A stretch of 64,000 nt of DNA from Asticcacaulis excentricus CB 48 (GTDB taxonomy: Bacteria > Pseudomonadota > Alphaproteobacteria > Caulobacterales > Caulobacteraceae): positions 555,001-619,000 of the forward strand of contig NC_014816.1 of the NCBI RefSeq assembly GCF_000175215.2, given 5' to 3'. A program made the position numbers and the translations under genes. Within the stretch, counting starts at the first letter, position 1. Every line of letters starts with the position of its first letter. Below the pieces are notes generated by a model. The model was not told the DNA's origin. It worked only from the letters and a program-made list of their open reading frames with translations, and searched no databases. Positions 63,158 through 64,000 of this stretch are shown in pieces.

Positions 63158-64000
63158 ATGAAGACTTCCCTGATCGCGTTGGCGGTATTGGCGACGGTAA
63201 TCGCGGGCCCGGCAGCCGCGCAAAAGATTGATCCGGCCTCTGACCTTGGCCGCTTTCATGCCCTGCGCACCGAAGGCATGGCCGCCTTGCAGAAGAATGA
63301 TCGGCAGACCGCACTCGATCGCTTGACGCAGGCCGGGGAGATTTTGCCGGATTCGCCGTCGGTCCTGCTGCTAAAGGCACAGGCGGCGCTGGAACTGAAA
63401 CGAAAACCGGCGGCACGGGCGGCACTGATAGACTATCTCAAGCGCGGTCTGGTGCTTGATCTGGCGCGCTATCCGGAGTTCAATGCGATCTGGGACGCGG
63501 ATCTTGAGTCGCTGCAGGCGGCCAATACCGCCCGCACGGGCAGCCTGAAGACGCTCAATCGCCTGACGGGTCTCAACCTGATGGAAGGGGTGGCGGTGCT
63601 TGACGACGGGACGCTGCTGGCCACTAGCCTGCGCAACGGCGTCGTCGGTCCGTTGAGTGATATGGGCCTCGAAAAGCGCCTTTCGTTGCGCGCCGGTGCG
63701 GCCGCTAACGCCATTGCGGTCAGGGAGGGTGTGCTGTGGGCCTCGACCTCGACGTCGCGTCAGACCGTAGGCTATGCGCCCGATGCCAAGATTACCTCCA
63801 AGTTGATCAAGGTTGATCTGGCCACTGGCAAGATACTGGCGCAGTTTGAAGACACGCGGCCGGACCGGCGGCTGGCTGACCTATATGCCGGCAAGGAAGA
63901 CCTATATGTGTCCGATGGCAATACGGGGGAGGTGCTGCGCCTGAACGGCTATCAGGGCAAGCTACAGGTGCTCATCCCCGAAGGGTATCTCGGCTCACCG
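63158..64000 (+). CDS. Secreted protein with TPR-like N-terminus and beta-propeller, partial
   Basis: 281 residues visible, no stop before the window end. Signal peptide MKTSLIALAVLATVIAGPAAAQ. Residues about 35-100 form helical repeats (GMAALQKNDRQTALDRLTQAGEIL). From about 130 there is a repeated beta pattern (LNLMEGVAVLDDGTLLATSLRNGVV; AIAVREGVLWASTSTS; LADLYAGKEDLYVSDGNTGEVLRLNG) as in SMP-30/NHL-type propellers. A lactonase-like or scaffold role is possible. ATG follows agagagga. Confidence 0.75.
   Translation, partial: MKTSLIALAVLATVIAGPAAAQKIDPASDLGRFHALRTEGMAALQKNDRQTALDRLTQAGEILPDSPSVLLLKAQAALELKRKPAARAALIDYLKRGLVLDLARYPEFNAIWDADLESLQAANTARTGSLKTLNRLTGLNLMEGVAVLDDGTLLATSLRNGVVGPLSDMGLEKRLSLRAGAAANAIAVREGVLWASTSTSRQTVGYAPDAKITSKLIKVDLATGKILAQFEDTRPDRRLADLYAGKEDLYVSDGNTGEVLRLNGYQGKLQVLIPEGYLGSP

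Overview
The window reads as chromosome of an alphaproteobacterium, most likely Caulobacterales (Asticcacaulis-like; inferred from gene content, not proven). Supporting features are a 23S-5S-tRNA-fMet rRNA operon end whose 23S carries a helix-9 type intervening hairpin, several large TonB-dependent receptors, many Tat or Sec exported hydrolases, and a rhizobial-type traD/traG remnant.

Layout. (1) 1-3515: distal part of an rRNA operon (spacer, 23S, 5S, tRNA-fMet, two terminators). (2) 3.6-14.2 kb: mobile and accessory DNA. It holds a tyrosine integrase cut short by an IS21-like end, an IS256-family 3' fragment, an IS3 remnant, a SCO4402-like gene, a VbhA-Fic toxin-antitoxin pair, two exported hydrolases, and a mobilisation remnant (NTase-HEPN gene, traG, traD, a candidate oriT, no relaxase). 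(3) 14.4-21.4 kb: a probable phosphate or phospho-organic scavenging locus (phospholipase C, PhoD phosphatase, TonB receptor, RpiR regulator). (4) 21.7-23.2 and 41.0-42.4 kb: two full, inverted, almost identical 1431-bp IS256-family copies, each with its own 8-bp target duplication. (5) 23.3-41.0 kb, between them: a double-AAA ATPase, then a leftward hydrolase/transport operon (alpha/beta hydrolase, catalase, YcaC-type hydrolase, YtcJ-type amidohydrolase, two XapX proteins, porin, DoxX, MFS). This faces a rightward signalling operon: a stand-alone receiver, a 1591-residue pseudokinase-AAA-GAF-histidine kinase, and a FixJ-type regulator. (6) 42.8-47.7 kb: serine hydrolase, TonB receptor, PadR/HAAS pair.

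(7) 48.0-58.1 kb is the most unusual part. A secreted TPR-CHAT protein (putative cysteine peptidase) and an OmpR-type two-component system lie among at least eight small exported, mostly Cys-rich proteins. These include two paralogous families and a Rap1a/Tai-like protein. An inverted repeat CTTACA-N5-TGTAAG, exact twice and imperfect two or three more times, occurs in the promoter regions of these genes. I propose that this is an envelope system under the adjacent response regulator.

(8) 58.4-64 kb: a RelE/RelB-type pair, a second IS21-like end in inverted orientation, then ordinary chromosome: gltX, a CAT-anticodon tRNA, a glycosyltransferase, an Lrp/AsnC regulator and a secreted TPR/beta-propeller protein running off the window.
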